Assembly (NCBI RefSeq): GCF_032884065.1 | Contig: NC_088866.1 | Location: forward strand, 51,096,068-51,160,067 | Origin: Artemia franciscana | Taxonomy: Eukaryota; Arthropoda; Branchiopoda; Anostraca; Artemiidae | Direction of reading: 5' to 3' | DNA: 64,000 nt | Notes under the pieces: model-generated | What the model saw: the letters and a program-made list of their open reading frames with translations, nothing else | What the model was told of the DNA's origin: nothing | The model's database searches: none | Translations under genes and position numbers: made by a program | Shown: positions 44,861 through 57,219 of the stretch, piece after piece | Position numbering within the stretch: position 1 is the first letter of the stretch | Layout of the letters: the number at the start of each line of letters is the position of its first letter

Positions 44861-45471
44861 TAAAGACATTGCACACAACCTATTGATGATGATTCATAAT
44901 TCCTAGCGCTTTTTCAAATGAACAAATCACATGGAGTTGACTTGATCGTGAATAACTGCTAATTCTGAATTGCATATCCTGAACTGACTGCGGAGTTTCG
45001 GTAAAAGAGTTGATGGAACTTTCATGCGAACTGCTCGGTTTTGGACATATCGAAGGGGAGTAAAACGGCTGGTTGAAGGACCAGCAAATCTTGAAGATTC
45101 CTTCATTGGTCACATGTCATGAATAGTGTCAAAATTGAATCGTTAGGGAGGAGTCTTTTGCATCTTTATATGACTCCTCGTTTCGTGGAGCAGGATGATC
45201 TCGCTTTGTCTGGTGTTCAACCCACATTGGATCTGAAAACAAATGAATTCAAAGAAGATGTAGTTTTGTACGTTTATCATTGCCTCTCCTTTAAAGATAA
45301 AAGTAGAGTGAGTCTTCACATTTTGCGCCATCAAAATTGATTTCTTTCGTTTTTGAAGCATCGAAACTGGGAAGCTAGGCATCCGTCCCCACCTCAGTTT
45401 TTTCCTAAATCATCCCGGAACTCCATACGAAAGATTTTAGATATACATCCTTGTTTTGTTCCTTAAATCAA
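44861..45471. other. Intergenic, no supported gene
   Basis: Frames at 45119-45340 and 44880-45113 lack known motifs. Nothing else seen. Confidence 0.4.
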
Positions 45472-47228
45472 ACAGTTCGTGGTAAACTGTAAGTGAGGAG
45501 CGACCCGACTCAGCAATAACTGAAACTCTAAGAAACGGAATTTTTATACCAATAGTAGATTAAAAGAATTTATTTTTTATTCTGTTTTTAAATATTTAAG
45601 TTTTATTAAGTTTAGTCTTACCCATCAAAGGTTACGAGCCTGAGAAAATTTGCCGGATTTTTGAAAAAGAAGGGGGAAACACCCCCTAAAATTCATAGGG
45701 GGAATCACTCCGTCAAATTCAGCGTATCAGAGAACCCTGCTGTAGAGGTTTCAAGCTCCTATCTTTAAAAATGTGGAATTTTGTACTTTTTGCCAGAAGA
45801 AAGATCACGAATGCGTGTTTATTTGGTTTTTGTTTTCCCCACGGGGATCGTATCGACCCAGTGGCCCTAGAACGTTGGGAGAGGACTTGTTCTAATAGAA
45901 ATTAAAAATTCTGGTGCCCTTTTTAAGTGACAAAAAAAATTAGAGGGTAACTAGGTCCCCTACCACGCCACTTTTTTTTTCCAAAATCGTTAGATCAAAA
46001 TTCTGAGATAGCTATTCTGTTCTGCATAGTTGAGAGGCTTAATTACTATGTCTTTGGAGATATCATGACTCCCCTCCCCCACAGTGCCTGGGGAAAGGTC
46101 TTTAATTATTGCACCGGGATAAATTCCCATGTAGGGAATATTCCAGGGGGTGAACTTCTCAGGGGAAATTGTATACTGGGGGAATTTGCCAGAATTCCTG
46201 CACGAAATTTCTCTATATATATCTTGCTTTCTCTTTACTGACTCAATTTTACGCATGGAGGTGTTAAGGGTAGTTGTCGGGGTAAATTTTCACTAGGATT
46301 GAATTTTCAGATGATATTTCCGTGGGGAGGGGATTTTTCCGTGGAGGCGAAGCTAGATTTCCTGACGTTATTTAAAAAACGATCAGAAATTTAAAAAAAA
46401 ACAAGTTTTTTCAACTGAAAGTAAGGAGAAATAATAAAACCTAAAACGACCAGAAATTATCTCGTATATGAGTGGGGTTGCTCCCTTTTCAACACCTCGC
46501 CCTTTACGCTAAATTTAAATTTTGTCTTAATTCTTTTCGACTCCTCAGGTACATGGGTCGTTTAAATAGAAGAATTTTAGTAACTTTTTAAAATTTAGTA
46601 ACTTTTTACTTTTAATAAAAGTAACTTTTTTTCAACGCCATCTAGCGTCTAGTGAAATTTGATATTTTTTAACCCTAATTAATTAGCCACGATTTGCCCT
46701 CGTCAAACCTAGGCCTAGTAATATGTACTACGCCTAATTATGTTAATAAGGCAATTAGGCATAACCCTTTGCCATCGTATTAAAATAGGCTAGGCCTTAT
46801 ATATTTCTTTTAAACAGTTGGTTAGTCTACGCTAAACAGCCAAATACTTTATTTTTAAGACTTACACAGAGACTTCGCCTTTAAGCTATATAAATACACG
46901 GATCAGGCCCAAAGAGCATGAGAGACTATGAGTTTTCAATACTATTTTGTTAGGCCTTTACCAATTATCCAGTTCGACTTGAATTTTTTCTACTTATTTA
47001 AAGACATTTTAATGATTTCGCCAGCCACTACGCTGTGTCTGACGCTAGTAGTTTTCAACTCCTATCTTTTCATGTTAAAGCGCCGACGTTTCCACACTTA
47101 TAGTTTCCCATGCTCTTTGAGCGAGGTGTTGAGGAGGGGGCAACCCCCTCGTATATGTAATAATTTCTGTCCATTGCAAGTTTTATTACTGCTCCTTACT
47201 TTCAGTTGAAAAAACTTGTTTTTTTTGT
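45472..47228 (+). mobile_element. Hairpin-ended non-autonomous element, copy II (interrupted)
   Basis: Starts with ACAGTTCGTGG and AGTGAGGAGCGACCCG, follows the family order (CGTATCAGAGAACCCTGCTG, AAGCTCCTATCTTTAAAAAT, ATCGTATCGACCCAGTGG, CCCTTTTTAAGTGAC). The fold-back arm AACTGAAAGTAAGGAG is at 46421 and its mate CTCCTTACTTTCAGTT at 47202. The loop, about 45 bases in copy III, is here enlarged by about 540 unrelated bases (46545-47085), which I read as an insertion. 46100-46390 is more diverged than the rest. Confidence 0.8.
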
Positions 47229-50200
47229 TTAATAATCTTTAGACTCCATAAGATTCAGAAAGCAGTTTTATGTTATATTGCCTTTAATAATTTCCCTGGA
47301 TTTTATCTGAAACAAAACGATATATATAATTTCCTTTAACATGAAGGTGTAAGCACTAATCTGAAAGTCCTAACCTCGTACTCTAAAGGATTGTTGTAAA
47401 TGCCTTTTGTTCCAAATAAAATCTCTGGAAATTCTTAAAATGCTACCTTGACTGAAAACATAGATGGTGCTTGACATAGATCAGACAGATCAAATTTAAA
47501 CACGAATGCGCACATAGAATGAAAATGATGCATTTATGAAAAAAAAACTGAAGGAAAGTTAAAGCAACCCAGAAAACTTGTTGACCATAATTTTTCACAT
47601 ATTATGAAATAAAAATTGTTATTAGCATGTGTCCCTCTAGAGAATCCAACCACTAAATATTTACCAATAGCAGGTATCCATTTGGCAAATCCTGCAAATG
47701 CGAGTGTGCATATTGGCAACCACAAGCTTTGTAGAATTGGCAGAATCTGCCAAAGGAAGATGCAGTTTTTACCAACGTTTACTTTGTACAGACTGGATTT
47801 TTACTGAAATAATTTTTGAAAAAAATGCAGATTAATTGCTGCTAAAAGAAAATTAAGCTGTAAAGCCTCATCTTGATTGACTTCATTCGCCCTGTCACAC
47901 TATTTTTTGGAGGTGGATCATTTTTGGACAGCCAATATGATTTAAAGGGTATGATGGACTGTCCAATCAAAGCCGGCCCTGCTAGTGGCAGAGTGGATGA
48001 TGTCAATCAAGACGAGACTTAATACTATAAATTTGTAGGTTACTGGTATCAATTATCCAACTTTCAATGAAATTTTCTACTTTTCTAATGAAGTCGCCAG
48101 ACACTACAATGCACGTGATGCCAATAATTTTTGATTGCTATCTTCCCGTATTAGATTACCGAATATTCAATGATAACCTGTCATTTTCTTGAGTCAGTTT
48201 TCGAGGTTACTGAACAATTAAGGCTAGAGAAATTAGATAAAAAATTTGTCTCGGAACTTCTCTCATAGTAATCAACTGGAATTGCGCACATGTAGGTACA
48301 AGCAAAATACATTTATCTTCCATGTTGGTAGCTAAACTCTGGGAGAGAAAAAATTTTTACTTTGGGGAAGAAAAACTCCGCTTCCCTAAGGCTCCGTTTT
48401 TCATCTGTTGTACCAATAGCCCGAAAGAAAATCAACCAATGAAACTGCATAAACTTTTTTTTTGAACGCAGCAAAAAAAACGGGATCTTCAATTGATGTT
48501 CACTCCGTAAAACAACAAATGAAAACGTCAGTGAAGACAATTTTCATATTTAAGGTTTCGAAGTCACAACAGATTCTAACTCCGTACCAAGAACCAAACA
48601 AACAATTGAGAGGTTCGCGATATGAAAATAACGTACGCTATCTTCGCAATTAGACACAATATTTGAGAAAAAGCGTAAACCTCATGCGTAAGAGATAGAA
48701 GCTGAAACTCGAACTATTAGGAGAAACGTACTCTCCGTTCCGTGCTTAGGTCAAAGAGTGTGGACAAACGATTGCCCATCCTCGAAAACGATTGTGAAGA
48801 ATCCTTGTGATTTACTGGACCAAGAGTGACGAGTGCTCAGATGAGTGCATACTGAATAACCAGTGGTGATCAACGAGAACAGAATGAGATGAGTGTACTG
48901 GGGGCATATGATCCGAATGAATGAAGGACGTCTCCAGGATAGTATATGTTGTTGGATTCTCCTCCCCCGTCTTCGAAGTAGTGGAATACAGTGAATATTA
49001 GGTTGATCCCGAGAAAAAGAGGGAACAAGTCTTGACTAAACTCAACAAGCTCTGGTCCCTGCCACAAGATAGGCTGAACTAGAGGTCTACAGTTGTTGCC
49101 TTACCGCCTCTAGGCGTGAGAGAGACTGGCTTCTCGAGAAAAACGCCACTTTTTGGCATTATGAGATTCGTTCATTAGCATATTGGAACAAACATACAAT
49201 AGAGAATTCCTATAAATAAATCGCTGCGTTCAAGGCCGAATCACTTATTTTGTCGGTTTAAAATGTTCGCTAATTTTAACTTGTGAACCCTTGAGCATTT
49301 AAGGAAATTCACGAATCCTTTTACGTGACTCAAGGAAGCTGCTTGCTTAATCGTGAAGTTCATAAACCTTTCGAATATGTGTGCGTTTTTTTTTTGTTTT
49401 TTTTTTATAGTTCCCGTACTGATTGCCGTCAGAAAAGTCGTATCTTTCTTATTCTTGAGTTCCCTGCAGAGAGACAATACAAGTACGGCGAAGCTCGCTG
49501 TGTGAGTATGAATCGGACAAGGCAAGCACAGATAATTAACTCCTAGGCTGACACATTCCACGGCCTTGGCTGCCATGGACTATGTTGCTCTGCCCTGTTG
49601 AAACTGTGTTGGCAATCATACAAAGGCACGACTTTATTCAACAAAAAACTAACAATAAATCTGAAAACAATTCCTTTTCTTTAACAATGAAAACAATGTC
49701 GGTTAAAATATTTATTGTAAATGTATCAAACAAAAAACTCTTCCTTAATTAACAGGATAGCTCATCACAGGCCCTAAGTATAACTTTGGCTTAATTTTGC
49801 AGCTTTTACATCGACAATACCAATGTAAATTTCCGCATTAAAATAAAAAAAATCGCCCTTCCTTATCGTCAAGACTGGCAGACTGCTTATTCTGGAATAG
49901 ATAGCGAGGATATTTACCTCGAGAACTTTTTCGGAATAATAGTTACCGTAAAACTAAAAAATTTATGACATTAAAAAAAAACCCTTTAAATGACACTAAA
50001 AAAACCATACATACAACCAGTTTCAATGCCACCAATAAATTGTCATCATAACCTAAAAAAACACAGTAGCGACCAACATCAGTTGCAGAATTTTAATTAT
50101 TTTCGGCAGACTGTCGCTGTTTTAATAGAAATTCTGTTTAGAAAAACTCGGTATTCCATTTAACATCTAAAAACATTTCCAGAGGTAAGAAAGAAGAAAA

Positions 50201-50767
50201 AGAGGTCTGAACGAAACTTAATCAAATCAACTGCTGCTACTGAAAAGGTGTTGGCATAAAGAAAAATGGAGATTTTTTGGCTCTATCATGGCATTGCTTT
50301 GTTTAAATTATAGAAAACAGTATTCCTGTTCATTATTAATGGTATACTCTGATCTATAATTAGATCCTAATAATAGAATTTGCATTTGGGTTCTTATTAT
50401 TGTGTTCAGAATCGCTCTCAAAAGCTATGAGGGGCTACGTCATTCACATATGTATTTTTATTTGACCTTCAGACTATTTTGAACAAGAAGCTATTTCAAA
50501 ATTTGTATCGAATGTTTTTGGACAAAGTGCAACTAAAAAACGCATGAAAGGGGTTTTCCATTAGTTTTCGTAACTGGCAATTTTTTGCTGCGTCTTGACG
50601 CCAAAAAAATCTTTTGTACCGAGTCAAGTTTCTGTAAAAACATCCTGATGATAGAACTTTCATAAATTAAGCCTTTCAATAGTTCAGTCTTAATTTATGT
50701 CGCTTCATTTCCTTGAAAGTTACTCATATCGTATGACATTCTCTCTATTGTGGATTCCATAAAAAAA
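47229..50767. other. AT-rich stretch without a supported gene; one MITE inside
   Basis: Apart from the small inverted-repeat element at 47863-48020, frames here (47534-47807, 48313-48653, 48870-49067, 49241-49576) show no recognisable domain and lie across one another on both strands. No splice-bounded conserved exon was found. Confidence 0.5.
47863..48020. mobile_element. MITE-like element with 35-bp imperfect terminal inverted repeats
   Basis: The left end AAGCCTCATCTTGATTGAC (47863) and the reverse complement of the right end AAGTCTCGTCTTGATTGAC (48020) match, continuing as TTCATTCGCCCTGTCAC against ATCATCCACTCTGCCAC. An inner TTGGACAG/CTGTCCAA pair lies at about 47934 and 47968. Length is 158 bp with no coding capacity. 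The target duplication is not clear. The family (hAT, Tc1 or other) cannot be told from the ends alone. Confidence 0.7.
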
Positions 50768-52498
50768 AAACTAGTTTTTTTAACTGAAAGTAAGGAGCGA
50801 CATTAAAACTTAAAACGAACAGAAATTACTCCGTATATGAAATGGGTTGTCCCCTCCGCAATCCCTCGCTCTTTACGCTAAACCTTTTAATTGCTTTAAA
50901 AAGCAGAATTGTGGCAAAGAGTCAAACTTTAGCGTAAAGAGCGAGGCATTGCGGAGGGGACAATCCATTTCATATACGGAGTAATTTCTATTCGTTTTAA
51001 GTTTTAATGTCGCTCCTTACTTTCAGTTACAAAAACTAGTTTTTTTGTATGTAATTTCTGAACGTTTTTGAATTAATGCATGTTTGATTTTGACTCTCCA
51101 CACGTAAACTATTCAAATGAAATTTGCATATTAATTCCTTTTTTGGCTAAATGGCTTTCTCTTAGTTTTGATCATACGATTTTGAGAAATATGGGATGGG
51201 GAAGTAGGCCTAGTTGACATGCAATTTTTCGGTTACATAAAAAGGCAACTATTAATTTTAATTTTAACGAATTTTTTTATTAGCAAAAAATATACGTAAC
51301 TTTAGAATTAACTTACGTATCAACTTTTATATTCTTTAATTTTTATTATGTATATGAGGGGGTTTGTACCCTCGTTAATACCTCCTTCTTTACATTAAAT
51401 CGTAAGTTTTGTCCCAATTCTTTAAGAATGACCCCTGAATCAGAAAAGCCGTAGAATAAATAGTTGAAATTACTCAAGATACTTTAGCATAAAGAGCAAG
51501 GTACTTATCTCCTCCTAAATACCTCGCTCTTTAGGCTAAAGTATTTTTAGAACCCCTCATATGCGTAATAATCTCTGTTCGTTTTAAGTTTCACTGCTAC
51601 TTCTTCCTTTCATTTGAAAAAAACGTTTTCATGTTTATTTTTCATTGTTTTCTTATAGTAATGCTAGAGAATCCTGCGCCCTTTTCATTGAATTTTTCTT
51701 CCCCCATGACAGATTCCTCCAAGGAAAGATCCTTCAACATAGCCCCCTCTCCTCAGCCCCACCCCCAAACAAAATAAAATCCCCCTGAAAACGTCTGTAC
51801 ACCTCCCAATAACCATTACTATATGTAAACACTGGTCAAAGTTTGTAACTTGCAGCCCCTCCCCCAGGGATTGTGGGGGAGTAAGTCATCCCCAAAGACA
51901 TAGTTATTATGGTTTTCGACTATGCTGAACAAAATGGCTATCTCAAAATTTTGATCCGTTGATTTTGGGAAAAAAATGAGCGTGGGAGGGGGCCTAGATG
52001 CCCTCCAATTTTTTTGGTCACTTAAAAAGGGCACTAGAACTTTTCATTTCCGTTAGAATGAGCCCTCTTGCGACTTTCTAGGACCACTTGGTCGATACGA
52101 TGACCCCTGGGAAAAAAAAACAAAAAAAAAACAAACAAATAAACACGCACCCGTGATTTGTCTTCTGGCAAAAAATACAAAATTCCACATTTTTGTAGAT
52201 AGGAGCTTGAAACTTCTACAGTAGGGTTCTCTGATACGCTGAATCTGATGGTGTCATTTTCGCTAAGATCCTACGACTTTTAGGGGGTGTTTCCCCCTAT
52301 TTTCCTAAATTAGGCAAATTTTCTCAGGCTCGTAACTTTTGATGGGTAAGACTAAACTTGATGAAACTTATATATTTAAAATCAGCATTAAAATGCGATT
52401 CTTTTGACGTAGCTATTGATATCAAAATTTAATTTTTTAGAGTTTTGGTTACTATTGAGCCGGGTCGCTCCTTACTACAGTTCGTTACCACGAACTGT
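50768..52498 (-). mobile_element. Hairpin-ended non-autonomous element, complete copy III (about 1.73 kb)
   Basis: The best copy. Its minus-strand 5' end is the hairpin ACAGTTCG-TGGTAA-CGAACTGT (52498-52477) followed by AGTAAGGAGCGACCCGG. Its 3' end is a long fold-back: 101-base arms 50782-50882 and 50928-51028 with few mismatches and a 45-base loop, bordered by AACTAGTTTTTT on both sides. AGTAAGGAGCGAC at the 5' end is repeated inverted as GTCGCTCCTTACT at the 3' end, so a 13-base terminal inverted repeat is nested between the hairpins. It holds no frame longer than about 70 codons and no transposase motif, so it must be mobilised in trans. Terminal hairpins recall foldback or Helitron-like elements, but the CTRR end is absent. 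Confidence 0.9.
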
Positions 52499-53340
52499 AT
52501 GAAAAGGATCCCTGACAAAATTTTAGCTTTCCTCTCAAAACTTTAGAAAATACTCGACAATGTTTCGGATTCTTAAAATTGTCAGAACAGTGGAAAGAAA
52601 TTTCAATTATACGCGAAAAATATTAGTAAAACAATATTAAGGAAAATTAAACTTGTATTTCTCGTAGGCAGAATGCCCATTATTGGCTATTTTGAAATTA
52701 GGTAAATTAAATTAGAAAATTAGGTAATAATAATTATGTTTTTTTTTAACGCATTTTGGCAAAGAGGAAAAAAAAGAAGATTCTGAAATGATTTCGAACA
52801 AGGTTTAAATATGGCATAAGAAACATTGTACCAGCAATAAATAAATGACAAACACGAAATGAGAATATTGCAACCTGAAAGGTAACTAGAGAATGACCGC
52901 CATCTGCTTCATCAAATTTTTGCATTTTAATAGATTACAATATACATGTCCTGTCTGCGAAGGGTAATTTTCAGGTGGAAATTCTAATTAATACGCATTT
53001 ATTTTAAATTTAGTACAAATTAACCGCGAACTTGGAAAACATTTATTATCTAATGCCTTAATACGCATTATGGTAATTTTAATGATTAATTAGTAAAATA
53101 TAAAACAAATGTGAGTACTAATACCTTAATACTTTTCAAGCCTCATAAATTTGGTCATTTGCCTCCATTTTTAATACATAAAATACAAAACATAAAATAT
53201 TCTAGTTAACCGTCCTGTCTAAAAGATGCGTCCTGTCTAAAGGGGAAATACTATCATACAGAGAGAAACAACAGAGAGAAAGACTGAACAACAGTTAGCA
53301 AAAAGTTGATAGCAACCAGATTTTCAACTTTATCGAACTG
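52499..53340. other. Intergenic, AT-rich
   Basis: No gene recognised. TGCGTCCTGTCTAAA-type words near 53211-53240 are short duplications. Confidence 0.5.
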
Positions 53341-53490
53341 TAAGTAAGTAAGTAAGTAAAGTAAAATATTTATTACCCGTATTTTTCACATGGAAGAAAA
53401 CGGAGTACAATGAAAAAACAAATAAAAGAAAAGAAAAAAAAGAGAAGAAAAACGGAGAGAAATTTAAGACACAACATGGAAAATACATAA

Positions 53491-54677
53491 TCAAGAACTG
53501 TAGAAATGTTTAAGCCAAGGGTGGTTCCATTTTGCCTGGAAATTAGAAATCAACCGGTTTACCGCGATACTGGGGTCTGCAATCCTATGTTTATCAATCA
53601 TATATGTATTTCTCGTCCACAAGGGGCATCGCAGCAGGAACTTCGCGAACCTAAAATAAAGGGACCGGAGCTTGCGTTTTTGGGTGTCAGTTAATAAATT
53701 CCAAAATGGCGCGATATATAAAATATGCGGCAGTGCGACAGCGTTATACATATTGGCGAGATACTTTCGGCATAAGAGGAGTCTGCTGGCGACGATAGAC
53801 CCATACGCGGTGCGGAGTTTTTTCTCGACGTGCTTGACGAGTAGTAGACGAGTTTCATTAAGGTTACGACCTATGGGTAAACCCAGATACACGACATGAG
53901 ATGAAACGATGATTGACTCGCTACCCAGTAGGAGGTGTTCAGGCTGAGAAGGACTATCGTTGAAAAAAAGAACTGCAGATTTAGAAGTATTGAAGGCCAG
54001 GCCGATTTTTTGGTATTCATCACGCAGGATCGAGAAATGCGATTGCAGACCCCTAATAGACCGACTTAGATTTAATAGATCGTCCGCGTATGTAAGTAGC
54101 GACACATTTATATTCTTGGAGATACATGAAACATTTACACATGCCTGGGCATTTAAAACACTGTTATTGTACAAACTTGGGGATAATAATGAACCCTGGC
54201 GGACACCTTTCTTTACTGGAACAGCCACTGATGTGATGTGGTTACCTATTTTTATACGCGCTTGTAAACGGCAATACATATCGTACAGTACGCTAGTGAC
54301 ACGGAGGTTTACATCTTGCTGGTAAGCGGCTAAAAGGGCCTGAGCGTGAATCGACGAATCAAACGCTCTACTCACATCAAAAGCACCAATCACTATAGGA
54401 TCACCGGATTCGTGAGAATCTGCTCACAACCCAGACCCGGTCGGAAACCGAACTGGTGGTCAGGCAATCGGCACGAATATTGAATTTCTTTTGATACTAA
54501 GATCTCTAGAACTTTACAGAGCACTGGAGCAACAGTGATTGGCCTGTACGAAGAGCATTGGTCTGTTGGTTTCCCTTTTTGAAGGATGGGCGAGAGCAAA
54601 CCGACACAAAAAGAGTCAGGCACTATACCAGTGGTGAAAATAATCTGGAATAGCATCGTCAGATATTCAATAAGCAT
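53491..54677 (-). pseudogene. LINE ORF2 part 2: reverse transcriptase and C-terminal region
   Basis: Frame 54677-54393 carries VPDSFCVGLLSPILQKGKP, CSSYRPITVAPVLCKVLEIL and DHQFGFRPGLGCEQIL (RT1-2). A one-base frame shift near 54400-54430 leads into 54393-53491. That frame has IGAFDVSRAFDS (motif A), KKGVRQGSLLSPSLYN (B), LLTYADDLLNL (C), GLAFNTSKSAVLFFN (D) and VVYLGLPIG (E), and ends WNHPWLKHFYSS. The palm is complete, including YADD. No RNase H and no C-terminal Zn finger are evident. A related but more decayed sequence is at 60940-61352 (plus). Confidence 0.9.
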
Positions 54678-54710
54678 AGTAGTACCGTGTAGCAGATTTA
54701 GCGCGCATAG

Positions 54711-56114
54711 TTAGTCTACACCTCGGGAATGTTTCTTCTTCAGCTTTAAAATAGCTTCATGTACGCTTCCGTAAGTAACGACAAAATCAGGGACACACTG
54801 GCTGGATAATACCGATTCTAGCCGGTTTATGAAGGGATTAGACGTATTTGGGTCGGGGGCACTGAATTCGTTGGAAAAATATGATTCCCAATCTTTTTTG
54901 CTAATCGAATCATGGGGTTTTCCGGCGACCGGTTCGCTCAACCGGGCTTTCCAGATTAGTTTTGGGTCACTTACGATTCTGGAGGAGTACTCTTCTTTTA
55001 ATTTGGTACGATGAGCTTTCAGTTGCTTGTCAAATTTTCGTTTAGTCCATAAGCGGATAGAGTTAACAGGATCAGATTTGGGCCTATCACAATCTTGCCA
55101 GATTCTAAACCAAAACTTAGCATCGTTGCAACACTTAACTAGGGCCGGATTTTGCGAGAATTTGTGAATTTCTGTTTTCATTTTAACCTTTCTGGTAGGA
55201 ACTGCTTTTTTTTCAGCTACGAGAAGCGAGTGAGTAATCTTGGCACAAAATATATTGATGAGTACTCTTGCATCTGCGGGATCAAAATTCAAATTCACTT
55301 GGAGTAAATGGAAGGGGATTCGTATCTTTACAAGAAGTGAGTTCAGCACCTGATGATATAAAGTAGCATTAATTTTATCCCATTCACTTACTACTTTCCA
55401 CTTGTCGTTCTTGGGTTGACCCAGAGCTGGTTTTATGCTTAGAGATGCTAGTAGGGGTAAGTGATCAGCGAAGACAGCGTCTTTTAGAACAGTTACACTT
55501 CCGTTAATATTCTTAGAGCAAGCCGTATGGTCAATGTTTGAAACGGACCCTGAATTATGAAGGAAGGAGTAATCACTGTCTTTTGGGAGGATGATAAGTT
55601 TGTCGTCAAAGATGCCATTTAGAAGCTGACTACGGGCACACGTGATGTCAAGAAGGTTGCAGTTGAAGTCCCCCATGACTACACAATGCAAATCTCTCTG
55701 GGTCACAGACTTCAGGCACTTCGCTAGTTCGTGAACTGCGTTCATAAACTTTCGCTCCGATTTGTCATCATGGTAGTTTGTAGGAAGATATACGTTGAAG
55801 AATGCGATTCTGCCGGAAGATATAGCCAAGAAGTGATCATGCGTAAATAACACCCTACTTTCAATATACGGGTGGCAAATAATTGCCAAGCCACCGGAGG
55901 GACGTCCGAAAGACCGAATTTTTGCCGGCTCGAAGTAAAAAGTAAGTTCGTGCGAGAACTTTAGGAGAGAAATATTGAGAGGAGAGAGCATATGTTCTTG
56001 TATAAACATAATGTCACAGTCTGCAGAATACTTTTGAATTATGGTGAGTTTGTTGGGGACTCCTCCGTTCATGTTCCATGACGTAATTTTGACGCAGGCT
56101 GGGCTATTAGACAT
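54711..56114 (-). pseudogene. LINE ORF2 part 1: APE-type endonuclease and linker
   Basis: 467 codons from ATG 56114. Motifs in order: KITSWNMNGG (res. 9-18), IMFIQEHML (35-43), SGGLAIICHP (73-82), FFNVYLPTN, VVMGDFNCN (the catalytic GDFN), SNIDHTACS (SxIDH/Y) and DAVFADHLPLLASL (the final catalytic DH). It nicks target DNA for target-primed reverse transcription. All catalytic positions appear present. Its ATG overlaps the end of ORF1 by eight bases (ATGTCTAA), a stop-start arrangement. The frame ends at TAA 54713-54711 in the sequence HSRGVD*, where related LINEs have Gly, and then stays open in the same frame. Confidence 0.9.
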
Positions 56115-57219
56115 TGGGCCGCTTCAGCTCACTGACGATTTTTATTATTGTGGGGCACTTGAAGGAATGGCAAGTGTGGCGTTTTGATTTGCAGAGGGCG
56201 CATGCTATAGGGTTTTAACAGAGCTGGTCGGGGCTAGAGCCATGACCTCCTTCTCCGCATCGAGAGCAAATTTGCTGGCTAGAGCAATTAGCAGAAATAT
56301 GACCAAAATTCTGGCAGTTAAAACAGCGCTTTGGGAGAAAGATAAATTCCTCGATGGGGTACCGCTCCAAGTCAATTTTAGGAGGGTTTTTTATGGCGTG
56401 GTTCAGATACTGGCGGGATGAGAAATATAATTTGAAGGATCTGGTTTTGCCACACTGATCAGCTTTTTCACAATTCGGTATAATACTCTTAAGCGCGTCA
56501 CCATTAATATGAGCTGGGACAAACTTGATTATACCGATGAAAGTGGGAGTTTTAACGCTTGCCAGTGTTTGAGGCGATTTTTTATTAACAGATGTTGCTA
56601 GTACTGCTGCTTTAGATTTGTTCTTAGTTACGAGGCGCCATTCGTACTTCCCTCGGCGGAGTTCAAAATCGTCATCATTCAAAGCATCACCACAAATATT
56701 CGACAGGAAGTTTTTCCTTTCTTCTGCGGTAGCAACGGTAGGAGGAGGCTTTTTCAAGACCACTGAGTAAGACAAAGGAGAAGGAGTAGACTCATTAGCT
56801 TGAGCAGCAACAGGGTTGCCTTCAGGCCACAGCAATGATTTTGGTTACAAACGATCAAGAAGGCCATTGAACTTGCGATTCATCTCGTTGACAGTGGACA
56901 CTACACAAGCAGCGATCTCTTCATTGCAGGCCGGAACTTCTTGGGGCTCAAAGATAACGAACTCAGGAAGCTGTCTCTTTTCTTTGACACAGCGAGCGAA
57001 CGTCTTCGCAATGTCCATAAAGTTATCCTCGTCCTTTACGTGTTTTATTACACGTTCCCCTAATTCCGACTTGCGATAGATAATCTCTTTTGCTTCTAAA
57101 ATCGCTTCACGGCTGAAAAACTCGAGTCCTCGCCTAGTAAAAACATTTGTTTTTACACCTGCTATCATAGCTCTTGAAATATAATTCAGCACTGCATTCC
57201 GCACTAGGTTATCACCCAT
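56107..57219 (-). pseudogene. LINE ORF1 (gag-like, zinc-knuckle) with two in-frame stops
   Basis: Starts MGDNLVRNAVLNYISRAM at 57219. The frame is closed by TAA at 56847-56845 and again by TAA at 56217-56215, but homology-like content continues in the same frame. After the first stop comes the RRM-like gag region (TPTFIGIIKFVPAHINGDAL, CGKTRSFKLYFSSRQYLNHA) and then knuckles CFNCQNFGHISANC and CSRCGEGGHGSSPDQLC. After the second stop comes CALCKSKRHTC...C, the expected third knuckle. The frame then ends with TAA at 56109-56107. Full length would be about 370 codons. The product binds RNA in the transposition particle (family knowledge). Both stops look like simple point changes; the second removes only the last knuckle. 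Confidence 0.85.

Noticed and set aside
45119-45382. Overlapping 73- and 79-codon frames on both strands
   Set aside because: No domain, and strand ambiguity suggests chance openness.
47534-47807. Open frames on both strands with a hydrophobic minus-strand peptide
   Set aside because: They overlap on opposite strands, lack motif or splice context, and lie beside a MITE.
50768-52498. A protein-coding autonomous transposon reading of the hairpin-ended element
   Set aside because: No frame above about 70 codons and no transposase, Rep or RT motif in any of the four copies.
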